Assembly: GCA_964432875.1 (NCBI GenBank)
Contig: CAYSPJ010000161.1
Coordinates: 1 to 9,744 of the forward strand
Source of the DNA: JACJYE01 sp964432875
Lineage (GTDB): Bacteria > Bacteroidota > Bacteroidia > Chitinophagales > Saprospiraceae
DNA length: 9,744 bases
Direction of reading: 5' to 3'
The notes beneath the pieces were generated by a model that did no database searches, was not told the origin of the DNA, and saw only the letters and a list, made by a program, of their open reading frames with translations. Position numbers and translations under genes: made by a program. This document shows positions 1-6,688 of the stretch, one piece after another; position 1 is the first letter of the stretch; every line of letters begins with the position of its first letter.

Positions 1-328
1 ATTCAAGTGCGCTATCCAGGAAAATAAGGATTGAAACCGTCTTGCCGGTGTGCCTGGTTAGCGGCGCTATGCTATTCAAGTGCGCTATCCAGGAAAATAA
101 GGATTGAAACGAGATAATCGAAAATTATTTCCAGGCGGTAAGCTTATTCAAGTGCGCTATCCAGGAAAATAAGGATTGAAACTTCTTCTTCGTCTCCCCC
201 CCCTTGCCCTATTTGCGCATTCAAGTGCGCTATCCAGGAAAATAAGGATTGAAACAAACCGTTCGGCAAATCAAGCGGAATGAACCGGTTTATTCAAGTG
301 CGCTATCCAGGAAAATAAGGATTGAAAC
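1..328 (+). CRISPR. CRISPR array, 5 repeats and 4 spacers, cut by left edge
   Basis: Five identical 37-base repeats lie at 1-37, 74-110, 146-182, 219-255 and 292-328. Each begins ATTCAAGTGC and ends GGATTGAAAC. The four spacers (38-73, 111-145, 183-218, 256-291) are 36, 35, 36 and 36 bases and are unrelated to each other. Within the repeat, ATCC (bases 14-17) can pair with GGAT (28-31), a weak stem. Repeats ending in ATTGAAAC typically give an 8-base 5' crRNA handle in type I and type III systems, so transcription is inferred left to right with the leader outside the window. The array probably continues leftwards because position 1 is exactly a repeat start. No cas gene is present, so the subtype cannot be assigned. 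The repeat at the presumed trailer end (292-328) is not degenerate, which is slightly unusual. After it, 329-365 holds no further repeat. Confidence 0.97.
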
Positions 329-365
329 TACGGCTATAGTCGAAATAATTTCAGCCTCAAATCAA

Positions 366-401
366 CCCCAGGCAAGCAGGCCCTGCCCTGCCTGCCTGGG
401 G
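366..401 (-). terminator. Hairpin between CRISPR array and GH97 gene, likely terminator
   Basis: Two 15-base arms, 366-380 and 387-401, are inverted repeats with one non-Watson-Crick position around a 6-base loop. On the minus strand that position is a G-U wobble, so the stem is stronger in the minus-strand transcript. It starts 7 bases after the stop codon of the minus-strand GH97 gene and is followed on that strand by a T-rich but interrupted run (TTGATTT). This fits an intrinsic terminator for the glycosidase gene. It may also block readthrough in the other direction from the CRISPR array, although there is no T-run on the plus side. Confidence 0.7.
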
Positions 402-408
402 TACACCA

Positions 409-2523
409 TCAGTACGGCTTCAGCCGCTGTTCATCCTCTGGTGTGGCGGGGAGTAAGCTCAGGGCTGCGCCGCCGCCGGGGGCCAGGCGCAGGCTCATTT
501 CCGTATTGGCATCCACCAGATATTTCGAGATCGTGAAATTCAGCGGGTTGTCGTCCCAGTGGGCATCCGGGCCGTCGGCGTAGAGGGTGGCGGCGTATTT
601 TTTGCCGGCGGGCAGGAAACCCAGCTTGACTTTCAGCTCGCGGGCTTCCGCATTGGTGATGCTGCCGAGGAACCATTTATCCGTACCCCTTTCCTGGCGG
701 GCGATGGTCAGGTAGCTGCCCACTTCGCCGTTGAGCACCTTGCTTTGTTCCCAATCCACCCCTACATCGCGGATGAACTGGAAAGCCGGGTTGCCTTCGT
801 AATGCTCCAGCAGATCGGCGGCCATCTGCACGGGGCTGTACAGTACCACATAGAGGGCTAGTTGTTGGGCCAGGGTCGTATTCACCTGGTTGTCGGGTTT
901 GTAGGGGTCCAGTTTGATGTTGAAAATGCCGGGCGTATAATCAATAGGGCCTGCCAGCATGCGGGTGAAGGCGACGATGGGCAGGTGGCCTGGCGGGTTG
1001 CCGCCATCATTGGCCCAGGCGTTGAACTCCTGGCCGCGCAGGCCTTCGCGGGATATCTCGTTGGGCAGCGTACGGCGCAGCCCCGTATCCTTGATGGGCT
1101 CGTGGGCGTTGACGGCTACCTGGTAGCGGGCGGCAGTTTCCAGCACCTTGCGGTAGTGGTTGACCATCCATTGGCCGTGGTGGTATTCCCCTTTGGGGAT
1201 GATTTTGCCGACGTAGCCGCTTTTGACCGTGTTCATGCCCAGGCGCTGCATGAGCGCAAAGGCGGTATCCAACTGCTGCTCATAGGTGCGCGGCGCGGCC
1301 GAGGTCTCGTGGTGCATGATGATTTGGACCCCCTTTTCGCGGGCATAGCGCGCCACCTCTTCGATATCGTAATCGGGATAAGGGGTGACGAAGTCGAAGA
1401 CCCCTTCGCGGTCGTCAAAGCCGATCCAGCGCTCCCAGCCGGTATTCCAGCCTTCCACCAGCACGGCGCCGATATTGTTGGCGGCGGCAAAATCGATATG
1501 GCGTTTGGCGTTGGCGGTAGTGGCGCCGTGGATGCCGCTGGCCATGTCCCAGGAAGATTTGCCCAGGTGCATCTCCCACCAGATGCCGACGTATTTGGTG
1601 GGTTTAAACCAGGATACGTCGCCCAGTTGGTTGGGCTCGTTCAGGTTGAGGATGAGGCGGGATTCGATCAGGCCGCCAGCGGTTTCGCTGACCTGGAGGG
1701 TGCGCCAGGGGGTGTGGAAAGGCAGGGCCCGCTTGGCTTTGTAGCCCAGGCGGTCGGAGCCGGCCAGGCCGCTTTGCAAGAGGAAGGTATTGTTGTCGAC
1801 CTTCAGCGTCATATCGGCATAATCCGTCAGGGCAGCTTCGTGGAAGCTGAGGTGCAAGCCCTCGGCGGTGCGCAGGGTGAAGGGTGTATTGACCGCGTTG
1901 TAAGGGATGTAGGTCTGGGCCAGGTTGGGGTGGTCGCGTTTGCTCAGCGCGTCGATCTGTGATACTTTGCTGGCATTATAAAGGTGTTCGTAGATATCCC
2001 AATCGCCAGGTTGCCACCAGCAGTCGTGGTCGGCGGTGAGTTGAAACTGGGTGAGCTCGTCCATGATGATCGCTTCTTGCATATTGGGCTGCTCGGGGAA
2101 TTCGTAGCGGAAGCCCAGGCCATCGTCATAGAGGCGGAAGACCAGGCGGAAGAGGCGCTGCGGCTCAGCGGTTTCCTGGAAGGTCACCGCCAGTTCGTTG
2201 TAGTGGTTGACCACCTCGCGCTGTTCGCCCCAGGGCATCTCCCAGCTTTCGTTGAAGGTGCGGCGCTCGTGGCTTTCAATGGCCATGCCTGCGCCTAGTG
2301 GCGTGGTGCCCTGGAGATCGAAGCCGAGGGTAGAAGTGCGGATGATGGGCTGGTCATCGTAGAAGACCTGGTAGGCTGGCTGGCCTTGCTCGGTGAGCAA
2401 TACTTCGGCGCGGAGCTTGCCCGAGGGGGCGCTCACGCTGAGCGGGCCTTGATCCTCCGGGGTTTGGCAGGCTAGCAGAGACAGGCACAAGGCGCAGCAT
2501 AAGCTAAGGTTGGCATATTTCAT
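409..2523 (-). CDS. GH97 family alpha-glucosidase, SusB-type lipoprotein
   Basis: This is a glycoside hydrolase family 97 enzyme, expected to release glucose from alpha-linked gluco-oligosaccharides at the periplasmic or outer-membrane face. The chosen ATG gives 704 residues (SusB is about 740). The frame is open 16 codons further upstream, but this ATG places a lipoprotein signal directly at the N-terminus: MKYAN, a hydrophobic stretch, then the lipobox LLAC with Cys19 as the lipidated residue. An N-terminal beta-sandwich region (about 25-290) is followed by the catalytic (beta/alpha)8 barrel (from about KYVGIWWEMHLG, residue 310) and a C-terminal beta domain. Glu406 (in MHHET), Glu475 (in NAHEP) and Glu499 (in GQEFNAW) match the calcium/catalytic glutamates of inverting SusB as I recall them. 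The KSGYV segment has no Asp where retaining GH97 members carry their nucleophile. Family membership is firm; substrate is inferred. No SusC/SusD pair is adjacent. The gene converges on the CRISPR array. Confidence 0.93.
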   Translation of the reverse strand: MKYANLSLCCALCLSLLACQTPEDQGPLSVSAPSGKLRAEVLLTEQGQPAYQVFYDDQPIIRTSTLGFDLQGTTPLGAGMAIESHERRTFNESWEMPWGEQREVVNHYNELAVTFQETAEPQRLFRLVFRLYDDGLGFRYEFPEQPNMQEAIIMDELTQFQLTADHDCWWQPGDWDIYEHLYNASKVSQIDALSKRDHPNLAQTYIPYNAVNTPFTLRTAEGLHLSFHEAALTDYADMTLKVDNNTFLLQSGLAGSDRLGYKAKRALPFHTPWRTLQVSETAGGLIESRLILNLNEPNQLGDVSWFKPTKYVGIWWEMHLGKSSWDMASGIHGATTANAKRHIDFAAANNIGAVLVEGWNTGWERWIGFDDREGVFDFVTPYPDYDIEEVARYAREKGVQIIMHHETSAAPRTYEQQLDTAFALMQRLGMNTVKSGYVGKIIPKGEYHHGQWMVNHYRKVLETAARYQVAVNAHEPIKDTGLRRTLPNEISREGLRGQEFNAWANDGGNPPGHLPIVAFTRMLAGPIDYTPGIFNIKLDPYKPDNQVNTTLAQQLALYVVLYSPVQMAADLLEHYEGNPAFQFIRDVGVDWEQSKVLNGEVGSYLTIARQERGTDKWFLGSITNAEARELKVKLGFLPAGKKYAATLYADGPDAHWDDNPLNFTISKYLVDANTEMSLRLAPGGGAALSLLPATPEDEQRLKPY

Positions 2524-2954
2524 CGTAGATGGATAGAGTTGGTGAAAAAATCGTGGTTTAGAACTCGTCAAATTGGATCCTTTGCGCTAAAATCAGCTCT
2601 TTTTCGCAGCGGCTTCGTTGCCGAAACGGTTTGCGTAGCCCTGCAACGTCCTGATTCAAGACTGGGTGCCCCAAACCTGAACCAGCGCTCACGTTATTGG
2701 CTGGCAAAATAAATAATAAAAATTTATTTTCAAAATTGAAACATTAGCCCGGCCGAACCGTAAACGCCTCGAAACAGTGCTTGTGAAAGCAGGCACCAAT
2801 GCTCCCCCCTCTTTTTTCCCACTATCCGGTTTACGATTTACAGTTTCAAAAGTGGCTTCCCGTATCCGTCGCTAAGCAGGCGACGAGCATGCGGCCATTT
2901 GCTCATGCTAAAACGGATTAACACTCTATTGAGAAACTAAAAAGAATCTAAACC
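2524..2954. other. Divergent intergenic region between GH97 and barrel gene
   Basis: These 431 bases hold no convincing gene. They must carry the start signals of both flanking, divergently transcribed genes. I looked for the Bacteroidota TTTG / TAnnTTTG pair on both strands and found no clear match for either gene. Structure that can be seen: an AT-rich perfect inverted repeat at 2706-2730 (listed separately); a 6-base perfect stem CGTCGC/GCGACG at 2867-2872 and 2880-2885 with a 7-base loop; and directly after it a 5-base stem GAGCA/TGCTC (2885-2889, 2900-2904). The last two lie 50-90 bases before the barrel gene and could fold in its 5' leader. The last 25 bases before the ATG at 2955 are A-rich without a Shine-Dalgarno sequence, as is common in this phylum. 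Confidence 0.6.
2706..2730. repeat. AT-rich perfect inverted repeat, possible operator
   Basis: AAAATAAAT (2706-2714) and ATTTATTTT (2722-2730) are perfect 9-base inverted arms around a 7-base A-rich spacer. The whole 25-base stretch contains no G or C, in an otherwise GC-rich window. It lies about 180 bases before the GH97 start and 225 bases before the barrel start, between two divergent genes. An operator or an UP-like promoter element is possible; function is inference only. Confidence 0.4.
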
Positions 2955-3626
2955 ATGAAGAACGTGTACACCTTTGTTGTACTTGTGCTCCTGCCGCTTT
3001 GGGGCAGGGCGCAGCAGCCTTTGGAAGCCGGGCTGTTTTTAGGCGTTGCCAATTATCAGGGAGACCTGACCTTACAGTCGGCGCCACGGATGAGCGAAAG
3101 CAATTTTGCCGCCGGGCTGGCCGCCAGGGCTCAGCTCGATCAAGAGTTGGGCGTAAGGGCCAGCCTGTTGTACGGCAAACTGAGCGGGAGCGACGCCAAC
3201 TACGCGTCGCGTGCCAGGAGGGCTTACAATTTCAGCACCACGGTCATTGAGCTCTCTGCCGTGGGCGAGTGGGAGCCCTTAAGGCCCAGCCGCGGCTCGT
3301 TCAGCGATGGCTTTGCCCAGCGCCTTTCACCCTACCTGTTTGGAGGGTTGGGATTGGCATTGATCAACGTCAAACCGGATTTCAGTAGCGACAGCAATCC
3401 CGGGGTCATCAAAGACCGGTCTGCCGACTATTCCGATTTGCAGTTCTCCCTTCCCCTGGGGCTGGGGTTGAAAATCGGCATCGATGATTGGTGGACGGTA
3501 GGGCTGGAGCTAGGCACCCGCGTTACCTTTACCGACTATCTGGATGGCATCAGCCAGGCTGGCGAGCCTGGCACCAAAGACTGGTATCTCTTTGGCGGCA
3601 TCCTGGCCATGTATCGGATCAAGTAG
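2955..3626 (+). CDS. Secreted outer-membrane beta-barrel protein, DUF6089-like
   Basis: The product has 223 residues. It begins with a Sec signal peptide (MKNV, a hydrophobic core of about residues 5-16, then GRA|QQ as likely cleavage after Ala19). The mature part starts LEAGLFLGVANYQGDL, the characteristic opening of the Bacteroidota DUF6089/OmpA-like small barrel proteins. It continues as alternating polar/hydrophobic strands separated by Gly- and Asp-rich turns, for example LSPYLFGGLGLALINV and FSLPLGLGLKIGI, and ends in a strand YLFGGILAMYRIK. About eight strands are plausible, with no peptidoglycan-binding OmpA domain and no enzyme motif. It probably sits in the outer membrane; its role is unknown. 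It is a single-gene unit, with a divergent gene upstream and a strong terminator just downstream. The fold assignment is good, the exact family less certain. Confidence 0.88.
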   Translation: MKNVYTFVVLVLLPLWGRAQQPLEAGLFLGVANYQGDLTLQSAPRMSESNFAAGLAARAQLDQELGVRASLLYGKLSGSDANYASRARRAYNFSTTVIELSAVGEWEPLRPSRGSFSDGFAQRLSPYLFGGLGLALINVKPDFSSDSNPGVIKDRSADYSDLQFSLPLGLGLKIGIDDWWTVGLELGTRVTFTDYLDGISQAGEPGTKDWYLFGGILAMYRIK

Positions 3627-3651
3627 TTTTTTTCATAGTATAGGGAGTATT

Positions 3652-3694
3652 GCCGTGCCGCTGGCCTTCCCGCCGGTAGGCACGGCTTTTTTTT
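3652..3694 (+). terminator. Rho-independent terminator after barrel gene
   Basis: GCCGTGCC (3652-3659) and GGCACGGC (3679-3686) form a perfect 8-base GC-rich stem, followed immediately by eight Ts (3687-3694). The loop can pair further (CTGGC with GCCGG, one G-U). It lies 25 bases after the stop codon at 3624-3626, so it ends the barrel transcript and insulates it from the operon that begins just downstream. Confidence 0.93.
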
Positions 3695-3695
3695 A

Positions 3696-3727
3696 TTCGC
3701 CAGGCTCGCGCCTTTTTGCTATTTTTG
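3696..3727 (+). promoter_or_regulatory. Bacteroidota-type promoter for the glmM operon
   Basis: TATTTTTG at 3720-3727 is an exact match to the -7 consensus TAnnTTTG. TTCG at 3696-3699 matches three of four bases of the -33 element TTTG, with a 20-base spacing, which is within the usual range. It sits immediately after the terminator of the preceding gene. The predicted transcript would start at about 3731-3736, leaving a very short leader before the TTG start at 3749. This placement rules against starting the next gene at the in-frame TTG at 3716, which lies upstream of the predicted transcript start. Confidence 0.6.
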
Positions 3728-3748
3728 CCCCAACAAAACACTGGCAAT

Positions 3749-5140
3749 TTGGCACTCATCAAATCTATTTCCGGTATCAGAGGCACCATCGGCGGGCGCG
3801 CGGGAGATAACCTGACGCCTCAGGATGTAGTAGAATGCACGGCCGGCTTCGCTTATTGGCTACGGCAAAATGGCGCCCCGCCCCGGGTAGTCATCGGCCG
3901 CGACGGCCGCATCTCTGGCCCTATGGTCAGCCAATTGGTCGCTTCTACCCTCGTGGGGTTGGGCGTCGAGGTAGTGGACCTGGGGCTTTCTACCACGCCC
4001 ACCGTCGAGATGGCGGTGCCGATGGAAAATGCTGGCGCGGGCATCATCATCACCGCCAGCCATAACCCGGAAAACTGGAACGCCCTGAAATTCCTCAACC
4101 AGCAGGGCGAGTTCATCTCCGCCGCTGATGGCGATGCCATCCTGCAATTGATTGATAGCGGGCAGATCGACTATGCCGGGGTACATGAGCTGGGGGCCTA
4201 CCGGCAAGTCGATGGTTATCTCGAAAAACACATTGCCGCCATCCTGGCGCTGCCATTTGTGGATGCGGCGGCCGTGCGCCGCCAGGGCTATAAAGTAGTG
4301 GTGGACTGCATCAACAGCAGCGGGTCCATCGCCATGCCGCCTTTGCTGGAGCAGCTGGGCTGCGAAGCTATCCTGCTGAACGCCGAGCCCAATGGCCGCT
4401 TTGCCCACAATCCCGAGCCGCTGCCGCAGCATCTGCAAGTCCTGCAGCAAGCGGTGCGGCAGCACCAGGCCGCCCTCGGCGCTGCCCTCGACCCCGATGT
4501 GGACCGCCTCGCGCTGGTCTGCGAAGACGGCAGCTTCTTTGGCGAAGAATACACCTTGGTAGCAGTAGCTGATTACATCCTGCAGCAGCAGGCGGGCAAT
4601 ACGGTTTCCAACCTCTCTTCTACCCGCGCCCTGCGCGAAGTGACGGAGCGCCACGGCGGGCAATACTTCGCCAGCGCCGTCGGCGAAGTGAATGTAGTGG
4701 CCAAAATGAAAGAGGTCGGCGCCGTCATCGGCGGCGAAGGCAATGGGGGCGTCATCGTGCCCGGCCTGCACTACGGCCGCGATGCCTTGGCCGGCCTGGC
4801 GATCTTCCTCACTTTCCTGGCTAAGAGCGGGAAAAGCGCTGCTGCCCTGCGCCAGGGGTATCCGGATTACTACATGGTCAAAGATAAAATCGCCCTCAGC
4901 CCGGAAATCGACCTGGAAGCTTTGCTCGCTAAGCTGGAGCAGCGTTTCCGCCAGGAGGACTGCAATACGATCGATGGCTTAAAAATAGATTTTGAGCACG
5001 GCTGGGCCCACCTGCGCAAGTCCAATACCGAGCCCATCATCCGGGTCTATTCCGAAGGGCCGAGCGAAGCTGCTGCCCAGGAATTGGCACAGCGCATGAA
5101 AGATGCCGCCCAGGCCATACTGGCGGGCGCAACAGCTTGA
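3749..5140 (+). CDS. glmM: Phosphoglucosamine mutase (alpha-phosphohexomutase family)
   Basis: The enzyme most likely interconverts glucosamine-6-phosphate and glucosamine-1-phosphate in the cytoplasm, on the way to UDP-GlcNAc for peptidoglycan and lipid A. From the TTG at 3749 the protein has 463 residues, the usual family length, and opens (M)ALIKSISGIRGTIGG, where related proteins begin. There is no in-frame ATG nearby, and the promoter at 3696-3727 excludes the earlier TTG at 3716. The four domain signatures are present in order: the phosphoserine loop TASHNPEN (Ser104), the metal loop DPDVDR (Asp248, Asp250, Asp252), the sugar-recognition loop GGEGNGG (about 328-334), and the phosphate-binding loop RKSNTEPIIRVYSEG (about 423-437). 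The GEGNGG form, instead of the GEQSGH of E. coli GlmM, resembles archaeal-type enzymes and is, as I recall, common in Bacteroidota. A phosphomannomutase/phosphoglucomutase activity is the alternative. It is the first gene of the operon and its TGA overlaps the next ATG by one base. Confidence 0.88.
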   Translation: MALIKSISGIRGTIGGRAGDNLTPQDVVECTAGFAYWLRQNGAPPRVVIGRDGRISGPMVSQLVASTLVGLGVEVVDLGLSTTPTVEMAVPMENAGAGIIITASHNPENWNALKFLNQQGEFISAADGDAILQLIDSGQIDYAGVHELGAYRQVDGYLEKHIAAILALPFVDAAAVRRQGYKVVVDCINSSGSIAMPPLLEQLGCEAILLNAEPNGRFAHNPEPLPQHLQVLQQAVRQHQAALGAALDPDVDRLALVCEDGSFFGEEYTLVAVADYILQQQAGNTVSNLSSTRALREVTERHGGQYFASAVGEVNVVAKMKEVGAVIGGEGNGGVIVPGLHYGRDALAGLAIFLTFLAKSGKSAAALRQGYPDYYMVKDKIALSPEIDLEALLAKLEQRFRQEDCNTIDGLKIDFEHGWAHLRKSNTEPIIRVYSEGPSEAAAQELAQRMKDAAQAILAGATA

Positions 5141-6687
5141 TGGCTATTAAATCTCAATCAACTATGGAAGCCCTGACCAACAACAGCACGATCAAAACCA
5201 AGCCGGCGGCCAGCCACCTGGAGCAGTATTTTGCCCCCTTCCGCCAAAATACCATCGGCTACGATCAACATTTCAATTCTCCTTTTGGTACCCAGCGCAT
5301 CATCTATGCCGACTGGACGGCCAGCGGGCGCTTGTACGAGCCTATCGAGCGCATCCTCATGGAGGAAATCGCTCCTTACGTGGGCAATACCCATACGGAG
5401 ACGACCATCACCGGCTCTTCCATGACGATGGCTTACCACCAGGCCAAAGCGATCATCAAGCAGCATGTCGGGGCCCGCAGCAAAGATGTGCTCATCTCCT
5501 CCAATTCCGGCATGACCGGGGTGGCCAATAAATTCCAGCGCATCCTGGGGTTGAAGGTGCATGAAAAATATACCGACAAGGTCATCCTCCCGCTGGAGGA
5601 GCGGCCCGTCGTTTTTGTCACCCACATGGAGCACCATTCCAACCAGACTTCCTGGCTGGAGACCCTGGCCGAAGTGGCCGTCATCCGCCCCACCGCCGAT
5701 GGGCGGGTCGATTTGGAGCACCTGGGGCAATTGCTCGAGCAGTATAGCTGCCGCAAACTGAAGATGGCAGCGATTACCTCCTGCTCCAACGTCACGGGCA
5801 TCAAGACGCCTTATTACGAGATTGCCGAAATCATGCATCGCCATGGCGGCTTGTGTTTTGTGGATTTTGCCTGTTCGGCGCCCTATATCGATATTAACAT
5901 GCGCCCGGAGGACCCCTTGCGGCACCTGGATGCTATTTACTTCTCGCCGCATAAATTCCTCGGCGGCCCGGGCTCTACCGGCATCCTCATTTTTGACCCC
6001 AAGCTTTATACCAACCGCGTGCCCGACAACCCCGGTGGGGGCACGGTGGATTGGACCAACCCCTGGGGCGGCCATAAGTACATCGATGAGATCGAAGCCC
6101 GCGAAGACGGCGGCACCCCTGCTTTTATGCAGACCATCAGGGTGGCCTTGTGCATCCAGCTGAAGGAGAAAATGGGGGTGGCGCAAATCCTGCAGCGGGA
6201 AGAGGAATTGCTGGCGCGCATCTGGCCCCGCCTGGATCGCCTGCCCGGGCTGCACATCCTGGCCAATAATATCCGCGAGCGCCTGGGCGTCATCTCCTTT
6301 TACATCGAAGGGCTGCACTACAACCTGGGCGTCAAGCTGCTCAACGACCGTTTTGGGGTGCAGGTACGCGGCGGCTGTTCTTGCGCGGGCACCTATGGGC
6401 ACTATCTGCTCCATGTCTCTCAGCAGCATTCCCAGTCCATCACGGAAAAAATCAGCCAGGGCGACCTATCCGATAAGCCGGGCTGGATCCGCATGTCCAT
6501 CCATCCCACCATGACTGATGCCGAACTGGACTACGTGCTGGACGCGATCGAGGCGGCCTATCACCACCATCGGGAATGGGTCAAAGATTACGAATACAAC
6601 CCCCACACCAATGAGTTTTGCTTCCAGGGGCAGCCGGGCTGCGAGCCGGCCCTGGTGCAGCGCTGGTTCAGCGGGGAGATGTTGTGA
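5140..6687 (+). CDS. Class V PLP enzyme, cysteine desulfurase/Sec lyase-like
   Basis: This is a fold-type I PLP enzyme of the class V aminotransferase family, related to SufS/CsdA desulfurases and selenocysteine lyases. It has 515 residues from the ATG at 5140, about 100 more than SufS, with a longer N-terminus and an extra C-terminal tail after about residue 475. Visible signatures are IYADWTASGR near the N-terminus, THMEHHSNQTSW (about 161-172, cofactor-stacking His), FVDFACSAPY with the cofactor Asp242, YFSPHKFLGGPGSTG with the Schiff-base Lys272, and VRGGCSCAGTYGH with Cys413 and Cys415 where SufS-type enzymes carry the catalytic Cys. The two cysteines spaced C-x-C are not the canonical HHCA loop, so sulfur chemistry is likely but not proven. 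The ATG shares one base with the glmM stop (TGATG), implying translational coupling. A second in-frame ATG at 5164 would shorten it by 8 residues. Confidence 0.87.
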   Translation: MAIKSQSTMEALTNNSTIKTKPAASHLEQYFAPFRQNTIGYDQHFNSPFGTQRIIYADWTASGRLYEPIERILMEEIAPYVGNTHTETTITGSSMTMAYHQAKAIIKQHVGARSKDVLISSNSGMTGVANKFQRILGLKVHEKYTDKVILPLEERPVVFVTHMEHHSNQTSWLETLAEVAVIRPTADGRVDLEHLGQLLEQYSCRKLKMAAITSCSNVTGIKTPYYEIAEIMHRHGGLCFVDFACSAPYIDINMRPEDPLRHLDAIYFSPHKFLGGPGSTGILIFDPKLYTNRVPDNPGGGTVDWTNPWGGHKYIDEIEAREDGGTPAFMQTIRVALCIQLKEKMGVAQILQREEELLARIWPRLDRLPGLHILANNIRERLGVISFYIEGLHYNLGVKLLNDRFGVQVRGGCSCAGTYGHYLLHVSQQHSQSITEKISQGDLSDKPGWIRMSIHPTMTDAELDYVLDAIEAAYHHHREWVKDYEYNPHTNEFCFQGQPGCEPALVQRWFSGEML

Positions 6688-6688
6688 T

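Noticed and set aside
329..365. Possible leader or further spacer after the last repeat
   Set aside because: No repeat, even degenerate, follows at the expected place, and 80 bases before a convergent gene is short for a leader. A weak resemblance to spacer 2 (TCGAAA and ATTTC segments) and a small GAAATAATTTC palindrome at 342-352 look incidental.
249..536. 95-residue plus-strand open frame
   Set aside because: It runs across two CRISPR repeats, the trailer and the end of the GH97 gene; its sequence is repeat translation, with no protein-like features.
862..1962. 366-residue plus-strand frame opposite the GH97 gene
   Set aside because: It is a long antisense shadow caused by GC-rich third positions; the minus-strand frame has clear GH97 motifs and a lipoprotein signal.
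2498..2571. Longer GH97 start at 2571
   Set aside because: It would put 16 polar and charged residues before the lipoprotein signal; the ATG at 2523 gives a standard signal with its lipobox Cys at residue 19.
2654..2742. ATTCAAG and ATTGAAAC copies in the divergent intergenic region
   Set aside because: They match only the first 7 and last 8 bases of the CRISPR repeat, 89 bases apart end to end, with no intervening repeat sequence; judged chance, not a relic array or anti-repeat.
3860..4771. 303-residue minus-strand frame
   Set aside because: It is antisense to glmM, rich in His/Asp/Gly from reversed codons, with no start context or motifs.
5158..6429. 423-residue minus-strand frame
   Set aside because: It is antisense to the class V PLP enzyme, whose PLP lysine and conserved motifs are intact; the minus frame shows no recognisable domain.
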